Shown in pieces: positions 54,004 to 64,000 of a stretch of 64,000 nt of DNA. The stretch is from Perkinsus chesapeaki (lineage: Eukaryota; Perkinsozoa; Perkinsida; Perkinsidae). Under the pieces are notes generated by a model that saw only the letters and a program-made list of their open reading frames with translations, made no database searches and was not told the origin of the DNA. Made by a program: the position numbers and the translations under genes. Each line of letters opens with the position of its first letter. The first letter of the stretch is position 1. The stretch lies in NCBI GenBank assembly GCA_013115145.1, contig JAAPAO010000024.1:1-64000 (forward strand), read 5' to 3'.

Positions 54004-57000
54004 CTAGAAATCTCCACGGTTATCGATGACACCCCTATCAGAAGGGACGCTAGTGGCCGGTGGCTGTATGGTGGGGACACCGGACGGTGATGAGGATGCC
54101 AAACTTCCCCTACGACTGGGTGGCCCACTTGTCCTTGGTGTCCGGATTCTGGGCCCTCTAGCGGAGTTACCTGCCAAACACAAGTCACTTAACCGCCCCA
54201 TTAAGTAGCTTACATCGAGCGCTAAGCTTCACCGATTGCTGTTGCTCGATCGGGACCGGGTCGCTCTCCTCCCAAAGTCGGAACCAATCGACATCGATAT
54301 GGGGCGGGCATGGAGGGATGTCACGAATCTCATCCTCTCGCGTACCTACAATGCATCTCGATTGGGAAGGTAATGCAGCAATACCTATTTTGATGCTCTC
54401 CCTCTCGAAGCTATATACTAATATATTCTGGCAGAGCGCGCCTAACCGAAACATCAACGCACTTAGACGGTACCAGGGGAACGTGACAAAGCTGAGGAAA
54501 GGGATGGAGGAAATGGCAGAGGAGGAACTCACGTTATTATTCCGGCACGAAGCTCCTTCCTTGTACGAAGAACTACAAGCTGGAAGACGGTAAGGACGAT
54601 GTAGAGCACCAAAGCATTAAGGGCTATCATGACCAGCAGACCAAGCCAATCACGCAGTAATAGACCACATACTAGGAAGACCCTCATCCAGTCTAAAGCG
54701 ATGGCAAGTAACTGAGGGTGAGACCTTAGATAGGACAAACTCGTAGCGACTACCTCTTGAAGGAAGTAAGGCTTTAGGGCCCAGCTGGGGCCATGGCAGA
54801 GGGAGGACGGATTGACCAACTCAAAGAGGTAAGTGAAGGTCTTCTTGTGTGATGTGAGCTCCCATGACTTGACTCTTTGCCGGAAAAGCACCTACACCAT
54901 GTCACACTGAAATATCTGCTACTTAAGTATTTGCCATCACCTTCCATGTATCCGGGGCATAGGTTGGCACTAGTGTTTGAGCGCATGAGATAATCTTAGA
55001 CTTATCCCTCTTCTTCAGTAACAGCAACCCCATATACCTACCAATGACTATATACCAGCCCTATCAAGGGACTTACATATCCTCTCCATTAAATACAGTA
55101 TCATGCTCGAATAGAATATCATCCAAAGATTCTCGGTCCCATAAAGCGATAGCACCATGACAGGAAAGACACCTACGAGGAGAGGGACGATCCCAACCTC
55201 GTCATAATACAGGTAGCAACTACCTCGATAGCATGGCTTGAAATAGCTTATGTACAGCAGCCATCTTATACTCGATATCTTGACACTGTAATAGAAGGTT
55301 AGGTCCACCGTAGGGAGAGGCTGCTGTAATAGGAAAATGCACCTAGCAGCAGCAGCAGAAGGTCATCCTATCATTAGTGCTGCTGCTAATCGGCCCACAG
55401 CTTTAATGTCCACATCCTTTTCTAGTAGTTCCCGAGGGATGTGAAGGTCGTTGGGCAGAGGGACGTCATCATCGATAATAACAGCGTATCTGGGGAGCAT
55501 GGGGTGAAAACTCCCATATATCGATGAAAAACAGGAAAACTTAGCCGGTTTTTTGCCACTGAAATTTCAGTTTTTTTCTCCTTTGTGACTACAATTCCTC
55601 GTCAGAGACCAGCGGGTTGCTTACCGAAAATTGGTGGTCTTTCCCGTGGATGCCAGGTACGGTATCCAATAACGATTACACCAATAAAAGGCGAAGGTCT
55701 TATTTCCTTCAGGTATATATAAATAATTGATATCAGGATGAACCTGACAACAGCAGCCTCATCACCTTCATCACCAACGCCGCAGCTGACACCTCTACTT
55801 GTTGAGTGGCCCACTGTGTCTCATCCTCTGGTGTCAGCGATGGCCCGTTATCGCATACAAATATGTGGCTTGGGGGAAACACTACAAGTGCTGCTCGTAG
55901 GGTGTTCGAGAATGTCTCGAATCTTTCCGCGGTCATAGTGGAAAGATGACAAGCTATCATGAGGCAGCAGTCCTGCGCCATGGTCTGTTTTACGACCTGA
56001 TTTGGAAAAGTCGGTATGAGCCCAAGCAGAGGACAGTACAAAGTCCAGGCTGATGGTATCATCGCTCGTAGAGCTCGGCAGTTCTCCTGGATAGCCTCCT
56101 TGCCCGCCGCTCTCCAAGTCGTGACCACTGCTACTATTGCTACTGCCCCCCGACGGGGCTGTCAGCGAGGATAGTCGGCCACCTGGTTGCTGCTGACGTT
56201 TGCTTGAGGATTCCACGACCTTATGCATGGCATCCTACAATCCACACTTGAGCACTTGAATGAACGAGAGAGCTGGGCACCTGCAAGTGACGGCTGAAAA
56301 CCGGCGCACTTGGCCATTTGACAGCCAGACAGGCTATCAGAAAGAGGAACACGTCCAAGAGGACGTCGACAAAAATGAGGAAGTCGAGCCACGTCCGGAC
56401 CTCCCAGAAGGACGCCTCGCCGAGTAGCACTTCCCAAAGCTGAGGTGAGCGTTAAAGGTAGCTGATGGTGCTGCTGCTTACCGAGCTTTGACTTCGCATC
56501 TGTTGCGGAGAGAATAACAATATAAGATATAAAAGACATATGAGGAATATAAAGAAGAAACAGTTGAGTAGAACCTGTCATGAAAATGATGGACTCAGCA
56601 TCCAGGGGAAGGGCGGCGGGGCTACTCGACGGAACATATACTTCTTAGATATCAAACTCAGCTTGGCAGACCTCAGCTCCTTCCACTGCCGAAGCCTTCG
56701 TCGCCAAGCGTTTGATTCAAAGCGCTTCCGAGGGTCCCTGCTGTACAACAGTGAGTGCCTAAAATGGCGATACCTGAATCGCTTCGCTCCGCTGCTCATC
56801 ACTTTTCTTTCCTTGAATTGGTGCTAACTACACTCCTTTCCGTTAGCCATCCCGATGGTAACGGTGTCGGGAGTGTATGCCCAAACTTCTCCTGTGAGCC
56901 ACTAGAAGGGCTTTGACTGTTAGCAGCTGCTGTCCCCCTTGGTGTGTTGTAGTAGTTCCCGTCACGGGGGCTCTGACCATAAAGGTTATTGGCGCTTTCG

Positions 57001-57164
57001 GACTGCACCATCCCTCCTCGATTGCTATGCTGTAGTGAGGGTCGATATCTACACCGAGTGTTGCCAAGCACAACGGTAATACCTTACAGTTCTGGGGATG
57101 ATCTGATAACCACACTCCTGTCCGTGAGGAAGCCTTGTCCCTTCAAACGAGGGGTAGTTAGCAT
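54004..57164 (-). CDS. Membrane GT2 polysaccharide synthase-like protein, copy A
   Basis: Family-2 glycosyltransferase of the processive (cellulose/chitin/hyaluronan synthase) type. ATG 57164 (MLTTPRLKGQGFLTDRSVV), then a disordered Ser/Pro head. Next are RDPRKRFESNAWRRRLRQWK and two membrane spans (LLNCFFFIFLICLLYLILL; FLIFVDVLLDVFLFLIACLA). The catalytic part shows HIFVCDNGP, VHPDINYLYIPEGNKTFAFY, AVIIDDDVPLPNDLHIPREL (DDD), QDIEYKMAAVHKLFQA, CHGAIALWDRES, TVFNGEDM (acceptor-type ED) and RQRVKSWELTSHKKTF, the equivalent of the QxxRW motif. Two or three C-terminal spans follow (MRVFLVCGLLL...LNALVLYIVLTVFQLVVLR), then DEIRDIPPCPPHIDVDWF and a Ser/Pro tail to TAG 54006-54004. Polymer product is unknown. 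A paralogue lies 3.4 kb upstream. Confidence 0.85.
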
Positions 57165-57677
57165 GGCAGCGCTAGGTGGCAATGGAGGTAGCGGCGCTAC
57201 AAGGCACCGTGGATCGGACCTACCACACTGTTATTGTTTGTGACGGCTTTATGGTTATGATGTTACGGTTGGTAATAGGCTGGAGAGTCTAAACTGCCAT
57301 TCCAATGCGTAGGCGGTGGTGCCGAGTCTGCTGCTGCTGCCATCATAGCGAGCATGGCATCATTCCTCCACTTGACCTCCAGACTCAGCCGTATTTGTCT
57401 GATGGAAGAAGAGTGTTCTCTTTACAGGATACAGTAAAACACATTGATTTAGAATCAAAGTGACGGGAACTGTTAAGAGTATACTCTCCACTAAAACCGA
57501 TGGTTAGTGTGCCCAACGTATTTCAAAGAGGATCTCAATATTAAATTTAGAATCAGCAATTGACTTAGCAAAAGCAGTAAACACAGGTATCACCATAACA
57601 AAAGACTTCAGAGATATCGCCAGACATGGAGGGGTAGCTCTCCCCGGATACTCCCACAAGTGCTGCGATCACAATTG
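57165..57677. other. Spacer, no supported gene
   Basis: About 510 bp between the GT2 copy A start and the stop of the type-I membrane protein gene. Nothing further recognised. Confidence 0.45.
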
Positions 57678-58282
57678 TTACTCTCTTTTAACTGGTAGCT
57701 CCTTTGCCATCCTCTCCATACCAATAACCCTTTCCTTTCTATTATCCTTATCAACACTCCTTAATACCAACTCAGCGAAGAGCCAGAATAGTGTTATAAC
57801 CCCAACAGCCAGCACCATCCCTCTCATAGTAACCACATTTGATGGAGTCAACGTATAGGCCTCGTTACCTGACCAGATCCTCATCATCATCACCGGAAGC
57901 TCCTCAGCGAATCACTACAGTAGGCTCCATCCAAAACGTCAATACATGGCATCTCAACGTTGACGATATTACTACCGCTCCCTATGCGAACTACACACAT
58001 TTGAGGAATTGCCCCCCACTTTTTATCCTTCTCCAGTCTACTGGGATCGGGACATCTAAATGATGACGGTGGGGGCGGGATTGTGAAGGAGCCTCGCTCT
58101 TGTTCTCGTTACCTTGTCCATTTACCATCCTGATACGTTCGACATACATTACCACATGAATCCTGCATGTAGCAGAGTATATCGGTATCCACTTTACCGA
58201 AGGAAGGTATAACGCATCTGAACAACACTATAACAGCGAAAGAAACTATATACCACCTTTTAGTAGTTATGAATAGCTTCAT
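57678..58282 (-). CDS. Type-I membrane protein with Cys-containing ectodomain
   Basis: Exons 58282-58113, 58055-57916 and 57868-57678 (170+140+191 nt) give 166 residues with exact phase; introns are 57 and 47 nt. A signal-like N terminus (MKLFITTKRWYIVSFAVIVL) leads to an ectodomain with paired cysteines (CYMQDSCGNVCRTYQDGKWT, RCPDPSRLEKDKKW, MCVVRIGSGSNIVNVEMPC), then one C-terminal span (RGMVLAVGVITLFWLFAELV) and a basic cytosolic tail ending LPVKRE. The second splice is what joins ectodomain and span; each exon alone looks like a chance frame. No family recognised. Confidence 0.65.
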
Positions 58283-58574
58283 ATAGATACATACTTAGGA
58301 CTGTAATGTGCTTAATATATATATTAATATAGTATATATAACGAACGCACAAGTTAGTGAACCCTCACACCCTCACAGAGAGTCATGTCTCACGAGCCTT
58401 CTACCGTATAGTTAATCGATAGGAAATCACGGCCAATTATGGTTCATGTAGAATACCTACTTATTTCTGCGTTGACTTAATGAAGACCCCTCAGGTACAG
58501 CCAAACTTGAATTGACTAATGTCCCCAAGGTGATGGGGGAGGCTGTCATGGATACCTAATATAAGCGGTATTAA
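58283..58574. other. Spacer with AT-rich core
   Basis: About 290 bp containing an alternating TA stretch at 58315-58340. No supported gene. Confidence 0.45.
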
Positions 58575-58868
58575 CTATACTATACAGCAGCAGTGCGGCA
58601 CCTGACACCTAGGACCATCAGGGCCGACTCCACGATGCTGGAATGCCTCCTCTATAGGAGGGCATTTGGCCAACGGCCACTCCCCGCTTTTGGGGTCGTA
58701 TATCCATTGATACCCCCAAGTCCACCAAGTACAGGCTATAGCTACAGCAAAGGTTAAGGCAATGAATAGGGAAAGTGTACGGCCTAATACGGGAAGGATT
58801 GATACTGGTTTAGATATATATGTTAAAGAGGCCGATGGTGGCTGGTCTAATGAAAGCGACTTTATCAT
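58575..58868 (-). CDS. Small single-span membrane protein
   Basis: 97 residues from ATG 58868 (MIKSLSLDQPPSASLTYISK); the frame is open 25 codons further upstream to another ATG, which I consider less likely because it leaves no 5' leader after the DUF423 gene. One span (LSLFIALTFAVAIACTWW) is followed by a Trp/Pro/Cys-rich segment (YDPKSGEWPLAKCPPIEE, HRGVGPDGPRC). It may continue through an intron beginning at the GTGTCAGG near the end. No family recognised; the W-x-CP pattern faintly recalls the ectodomain of the next gene. Confidence 0.45.
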   Translation of the reverse strand: MIKSLSLDQPPSASLTYISKPVSILPVLGRTLSLFIALTFAVAIACTWWTWGYQWIYDPKSGEWPLAKCPPIEEAFQHRGVGPDGPRCQVPHCCCIV

Positions 58869-58943
58869 GGGTAGAAGAAACTGCTCAGAGTGATATTGTA
58901 AATACTGTGAGCACAAGTCAAGGTAACGGTACAGACTACACAC

Positions 58944-59469
58944 TTAAAAGTAAACTGAGTTAAGTGTCAAAACAAGCCAGCCACCGGCCATCAAGAACCC
59001 TCCGATTGGAGTGATAGCGCCAAGCTTATTAATGTGGGTCAACGCCAATGCTGAGGGAGAGCCATAGGGTGGAGGTTAGTTAAGTAACTTACCGTATAGA
59101 CTGCCCGAGAATATCAGTATGCCGAATAAGAAGCATATAGCAGCCCAATTACGACCAGCACCTTTCTGGGCCATGGATGCTACCACTATACCAAATGAAT
59201 GATACATTTGATAGCGCACTGCTTTTTCCCATACCTGAGTATAGGTCATGCATTCAACCTCCTGAGAATCTTTTTGCACGCGTGCTCATGCCCACCTCAA
59301 GTTCATAAGGACCGATATCCTGTCTGGACTTCAGTCCATGCCCGCCGAAGGCTCCAGTGAAGACGCCAATACAGGCCAGTAGACAGCCCACGCGGAACCA
59401 TATGGCTTGTGAAGGATTGACCATATTAGTTATTAACGAAGATGATGAAGACCGCAATGGCTGGTCCAT
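58944..59469 (-). CDS. DUF423/TMEM256 family membrane protein, paralogue 1
   Basis: ATG 59469 (MDQPLRSSSSSLITNM). Exon 1 carries WFRVGCLLACIGVFTGAFGG and HGLKSR. A 61-nt intron leads to VWEKAVRYQMYHSFGIVVAS and LFGILIFSGSLYG. A 42-nt intron leads to ALALTHINKLGAITPIGGFL and MAGGWLVLTLNSVYF before TAA 58946-58944. This is the complete DUF423 fold: GAFGAHGL-like motif, Y...HSxxI, SGSLY and ITPIGG. Four membrane spans, inner membranes; function of the family is unclear. Its neighbour is a paralogue. Confidence 0.88.
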
Positions 59470-59576
59470 ACTGCAAAGTGATGGGGACAGTTTTTGTGTG
59501 CTCGAAGCTGTCGTTGCGAAGATGTCCTTCTGAAATTACTTAACACGACCCCTGGGAAGTAATGAAACATAAAACT

Positions 59577-60018
59577 CTAGAAGGCCATGGCGAACCATCC
59601 TCCAGCCATAAGAAGCCCACCAATAGGGGTGATGATCCCTAGACGCTTAACGCCAGTGAGCACCAGTGCTGACAAGAAGAAGGAGGCCGCATGATCATGC
59701 CTACAATAGCGGTGCCTACCGTATAGACTGCCTGAGAAGAACAGTGTTCCTATGCTGAATAGTATAGCCGGGTAGTTAGTTGCATCTGAGCCTCTGTATA
59801 GGGCAGACGCTATTATAATAGCAACACTGTGGACCATTTGGTATCTCGCAGCTGTTTGCCATACCTATAGTAACCGGTAGTTGTAGGAGGTATGGTAATA
59901 ATGTTACCTCTATATCACGTGGGGTGATGTTAGGTTTACTGCGAAGACCATGACCTCCAAAGGCATCAATAAGTACACCAGTACAGGCGCCAATGCAGCC
60001 AATGCGATGCCACAACAT
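59577..60018 (-). CDS. DUF423/TMEM256 family membrane protein, paralogue 2
   Basis: ATG 60018 (MLWHRIGCIGACTGVLIDAF). HGLRSKPNITPRDIE, intron, VWQTAARYQMVHSVAIIIAS, LFSIGTLFFSGSLY, a 51-nt intron, then ALVLTGVKRLGIITPIGGLL and MAGGWFAMAF before TAG 59579-59577. Motifs and both intron positions match paralogue 1, 107 bp downstream on the same strand. It lacks the extra N-terminal Ser-rich residues of paralogue 1. Confidence 0.88.
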
Positions 60019-60593
60019 TTTGAAGACTAAGACCACCACTGGGAGGGGAGTAACTCAATGCTGGCTGTGATTGCACGCACACAAGTTGGAAACTGATGAC
60101 GATACTGCACCATCATTCACCCGTTCCATGACGCTAATACGATGAAAAGGACGACGACGAGGTTATGTGTTTTCATTTTCGAGGGTTATTGAAATAGACT
60201 ATCGGCGGTATGATTATAAAGACTTAAGAAAATGACTTCTACGCGAGGCGACGAGACGGTACTAATAATGAGTAGGAGCTGCAGCGATAATAATAGTAAT
60301 TTCGATAATGACAAACGATTATGATGATTCGAGAAAGAATACGATAACGACAAAAATAACAAAAATAGCTTCGACTTGATGATGATTCATTTGATATACA
60401 AAGATAATGATGATTTGCACGCATGCACACGGCGGCAGCAGCAGGTGTTGTTGTTGTCGCCAAATAGATGATGTAGAATACTGATAGTAATCTTTGATAA
60501 TAATATTACTGCATTCATAATACGCAGCAGCTGCAGTAGTAGTATCATGCTCAACAACAATAATAATGACTAATCTCGCACTGCATATAATCA
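60019..60593. other. Spacer with simple-sequence runs
   Basis: About 575 bp with dense ATA/TAA/GAT and CAG-like runs (60270-60570). Frames here are long only because of the simple sequence. No gene supported. Confidence 0.5.
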
Positions 60594-63500
60594 TCATCTT
60601 CCACTATGATAAGCGTGCATTCCAGAAGGGTGCATAAGTGATGCCGGTGATAACGAAGCAACAGTGCTCGGTGAGGCCGCAGTACCCCGACGAGATCCTA
60701 ACAATAAATAACCACAACCAACACTGTTGCCTACTTGGCCCAGGATGAGGAGGTATGGCTGTTGGCTTCTCAATAGGATCACTCTCTACCCAAACTGTAA
60801 ACCAATCGACGTCAGGGTGAGGCGGGCAGGGGGGAATGTCCCGAATCTCATCCTCCCTCACTCCTAACAAGTCCCATCACAGCAACAGTGAAGCGATACT
60901 TACCTATCTTAATGTTAGTTCGTTCATGACTATAGACGAGAAGGTTCTGACAAAGTGCACCGAGGCGGAACAGAAGGCCGCTCAAACGATACCACGGGAA
61001 GGTTATGCAACTGAGCAAGGATACGGTAGGGCGGCGGCTGCTGCGGAGAGCAGACTGGCTACGTGCAGAGGGTACTGCGGAGCTCCTTCCTCTCACGCAG
61101 TACAACGATTTGGAAGACGGCAACAACAAAATAGAGGAGGGCAGTGAAGACCATAGTCATCATAAGGAGGCCCATCCAATCTCTTAATAGAAGACCGCAT
61201 AGAAGGAATATGCGTAACCAGTCCAATACGATAGCGAGTAACTGTTAAAGATTGTGAGTTAGCGGAGAGAGCGGTATGAAATACCTCCTGTAGGAAATAG
61301 GGCTTCAAGGCTAAACTAGGAACATGGCAGAATGATGCAGGATGGAATACTTCAAATAAATAGGAGAACGTCTTCTTGTGAGACGTTAATTCCCAAGACT
61401 TCACACGTTGACGGAATAATACCTAATAATCTTTGTAACTTAGCGGCGAGAGCGGTATGAAGACTCACCGTCCAGGAATCAGGTGCGTAGGTTGGCACTA
61501 TTGCCTGCGCACAGGATATTATCTTAGAACTATCTCTTTTACGTAATAAAGAAAGTCCCATGTACCTTAGAGAAAATGGAGAGCAATACAGACGGATGAA
61601 TGCTTACATATCTTCACCATTGAAGACAGTATCATGCTCATAGAAAACTTCATCCATGGCTTCCCTATCCCAGAGGGCTATAGCTCCATGGCACGACAGG
61701 CACCTAATGACGATGATAGATACAAGCGAGATGGTGCGGAGGAGGAGCAGCATTACCGTGACATGGTTGCCTGTAGTAACTTGTGTACAGCAGCCATCTT
61801 ATACTCTACATCTTGACATCTGACTAGAAGGTTAGGACGACCATCAGGGGAGGCAGCAGTGATAGGGAAATGTACCTACACGAGGGTGGTAAAGGAGGAC
61901 AACAACCAACAAGGGGATATGGTGGATACGAGTAGTTCGGAGGTCTAAGAAAATTTCTTGAGATTTCGGTCAATTTCGGCACCACCTGGCCCTCAGAGGG
62001 AATAAGCCGGGACGGTTCAGTGAGAAAATTCGGCGCTTAGTGGTGCAGCGACTGTTGTCCATGCCGCCGCACCCGAACACTAATTTTTCACTATTCGGGT
62101 GACCCAAATAGAAGTAGAAAGAAGTAGTGTTGAGGTTTACGATAGATGATCCAAGGAGATATGCCAATAAGTGTTATCCCACCGCTTTGATAGTATGATC
62201 CTTCTCCAGATGCTCTTGTGGTATATGAAGGTCTGAAGGTAAGGGTACATCATCATCAATAATGACAGCAAATCTAACAAGAAGAATAAGACAGTCTCAA
62301 GTTGAATACCGTCGTCATCATCCTCTTCCTACCTGAAGTCCTTTATTCTAGAGTAACGTGATAAGAAGGGTATCCAATATTTATTACACCAATAAAAGGC
62401 GAAGGTCTTGTTACCCTCGGGGATATATAAGTAATTGATATCGGGGTGAACCTAAGACAGCAGAGGCATTCAAAGTCAATAGAAGGCATACTCAAAGTCA
62501 ATAGAAGGCATACTCAAAGTCAATAGAAGGCATACTCAAAGTCAATAGAAGGCATACTCAAAGTCAATAGAAGGCATACTCAAAGTCAATAGAAGGCATA
62601 CTCAAAGTCAATAGAAGGNNNNNNNNNNNNNNNNNNNNNNNNNNNNNNNNNNNNNNNNNNNNNNNNNNNNNNNNNNNNNNNNNNNNNNNNNNNNNNNNNN
62701 NNNNNNNNNNNNNNACGGCATACTCAAAGTCAATAGAGGGCATACTCAAAGTCAATAGAAGGCATACTCAAAGTCAATAGAGGGCATATTCCAAGTCGAT
62801 ATTAAAGCACCTCACCTGTTGCACTGCCCATTGAGTATGGTCCTGTGGACTTAGAGTTGGACCATTGTCGCATACAAAGATGTGGCCCGGTGGGAATACC
62901 ATCATAGCAGAACGAAGAGTGTTAGTGAAGGACTCAAAGCGTTCAATGGTCATAGTGGACATGTGGCAGGCTATCATAAGACAACAGTCACGAGTCATCG
63001 ACTGGTTCATAACCTAACAGGGAGAAGAAGCCCCGTTATATAAACCACAGAACTGAATGTACATAGGATATTCAATATCAAAGATAAGAAATATTATTAT
63101 TCGATAAGTCAGGAGCGAATTCTAAAACTTACAAAATCGGCGGTAACTGTGTCTTCACTGCTGTCACGACTAATGTTGAGATCGACCGTGATATCATCCC
63201 GAGGGCCATCCAGGCGGTCAGGTTCATCACAAATATCATCATGCTCATAAGGACGACGGCCCTCTTCCATCGCAGTGTTGGTGGCCACCTCATCAACAGC
63301 TATCTTCATAGCCACCTATTAACAAAATGATGATCTATAACAGTGGTAGTGGTGGTGGGCTACCTGAAGGTGCCGACTGAAGACAGGTGCTCGAGGCCAT
63401 TTAACAACACAGCATGCTATAAGGAAAAGGAATGTGTCCAAGAGGACATCAACAAAGATGAGGAGGTCGAGCCAAGATGACATACGCCAGATAGATATGT

Positions 63501-64000
63501 TACCGAAAAGGGCATCCAATGCCTAACAAAAGAAGACACCTGCGCTGACGCACTAGTAGGAATGCTCACCGTTCGCTTTGTTTTCACTTGCTGTGGTGAG
63601 AAATATATTATTAGGTAAAGAGTGACGATAATGAGTAATATAAAGAATATATTCAATAGAACTGTCCGGAACCTTTGCTTGGTGAGGAAGGTCGTCAACT
63701 TTTGTTCTCTCAATTCCTTCCACTGTCTTAGCCTCCTCCTCCAAGCGTTGCTCTCATATCTCTTACGAGGGTCTCGGGACCGCAACTGTGACCGCCTGAA
63801 CACAAAACTCCGTCCCCATCCCCGGCGGTGGTGGTATAACTTACACTTTACTGTCACTTAACATACCAGCGCTTCCTCCCATGCTATCATAGGGTCCAGA
63901 TCCCCTCGGTGATGGTGTATGATGACCAGATGTATTAGGTACTGGTGATAGGCCAGCAAAGCTTCGCGGTGTGGCACGTGGAGTGGCACCAGTTTGGCCC
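60594..64000 (-). CDS. Membrane GT2 polysaccharide synthase-like protein, copy B (5' end off window)
   Basis: Paralogue of copy A, incomplete at the right edge. From the 5' side: a disordered head (TPSPRGSGPYDSMGGS), RDPRKRYESNAWRRRLRQWK, LLNIFFILLIIVTLYLIIYF, FVDVLLDTFLFLIACCVV, HIFVCDNGPTLSPQD, VHPDINYLYIPEGNKTFAFY, AVIIDDDVPLPSDLHIPQEH (DDD), CQDVEYKMAAVHKLLQA, CHGAIALWDREAMDEV, the VFNGED-type acceptor, RVKSWELTSHKKTFSY (QxxRW equivalent), a C-terminal membrane region, then EDEIRDIPPCPPHPDVDWF and a Ser/His tail to TGA 60596-60594. All catalytic motifs are kept. Two introns are greatly enlarged relative to copy A, one by a 22-bp minisatellite that includes the assembly gap. Confidence 0.82.
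61876..62182 (-). other. Enlarged intron of GT2 copy B
   Basis: A 307-nt intron (GTGGG...GTAG) at the position where copy A has a 56-nt intron (55398-55343). The extra sequence is unrelated to copy A and contains ACCCGAA/TTCGGGT arms (62071-62077, 62094-62100). It looks inserted. Confidence 0.6.
62464..62800. repeat. 22-bp minisatellite in a GT2 intron
   Basis: At least ten units of GGCATACTCAAAGTCAATAGA(A/G), nearly identical, on both sides of a gap. The array sits inside the intron 62815-62452 of GT2 copy B; copy A has only a 55-nt intron there (55798-55744). The true copy number is unknown because the gap interrupts the array. Confidence 0.93.
62619..62714. other. Assembly gap (96 N)
   Basis: A run of N inside the minisatellite, most likely a collapsed or unresolved part of the array. 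Its size may be nominal. Confidence 0.98.

Noticed and set aside
60239-60597. Overlapping Ile/Tyr/Ser-rich minus frames
   Set aside because: They are translations of simple ATA/GAT/TAG-type runs with no start context or homology.
62464-62800. Possible CRISPR array from evenly spaced 22-bp repeats
   Set aside because: Units are directly abutted with no unique spacers, and the genome is eukaryotic; it is a minisatellite.

Overview
The window is nuclear DNA of a protist and reads as an alveolate, most likely a Perkinsus-type perkinsozoan. That name is an inference from gene style. There is a lineage-typical intron-less EF-2. There are about 60 GT-AG introns, nearly all 35-57 nt, that I could place by conserved protein context. 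Pyrimidine-AG acceptors sit just upstream of several start codons, as expected if mRNAs receive a trans-spliced leader. No bacterial, viral or organellar segment was recognised.

Layout. 0-1 kb: C-terminal lobe of an aspartic protease behind a 22-bp tandem repeat. 1.8-6.5 kb (minus): RPF2, a peroxisomal-type enoyl-CoA hydratase and a TRM7-type tRNA methyltransferase, in that transcriptional order, with only 5 bp between the first two. 7.1-12.8 kb (plus): two paralogous small membrane proteins, a NIPA-like transporter and a DEAH helicase, all in long open frames without visible introns except perhaps at the helicase 5' end. 13-17 kb (plus): a 162-residue membrane protein and an auxilin-type J-domain protein, with perfect palindromes nearby. 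tRNA-Ala(CGC) lies at 17.3 kb. 17.9-19.3 kb (minus): an unrecognised helical protein. 19.9-22.4 kb (plus): EF-2. 23.0-24.9 kb (minus): a disordered Gly-rich-tailed protein and a probable mitochondrial protein.

25.3-44.7 kb is one plus-strand block: chromodomain protein, a gene with repeated NPxKL/KYG motifs, a zinc-knuckle protein, a SAP-KH protein, acyl-CoA dehydrogenase, and a very large unrecognised gene with a J-domain-like exon and a membrane C terminus. 45.7 kb to the end is one minus-strand block: two secreted Cys-rich paralogues, a TPR-like protein, two isochorismatase-family paralogues, a family-2 glycosyltransferase (GT2) synthase, two small membrane proteins, two DUF423/TMEM256 paralogues, and a second GT2 synthase that runs off the right end and holds an assembly gap. 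Tandem duplication is the theme of this right-hand third.

Functional links are loose. RPF2 (60S assembly), TRM7 (tRNA modification), EF-2 and tRNA-Ala all belong to translation. Enoyl-CoA hydratase (ending SKL) and acyl-CoA dehydrogenase (ending ARL) are beta-oxidation-type enzymes with possible peroxisomal signals. The most unusual observation is that seven short introns between 28.2 and 33.8 kb contain tRNA T-arm (B-box-like) sequence, in both orientations. Exon models were built by eye from reading frame and protein-family context, and were frame-checked by summing exon lengths where stated.
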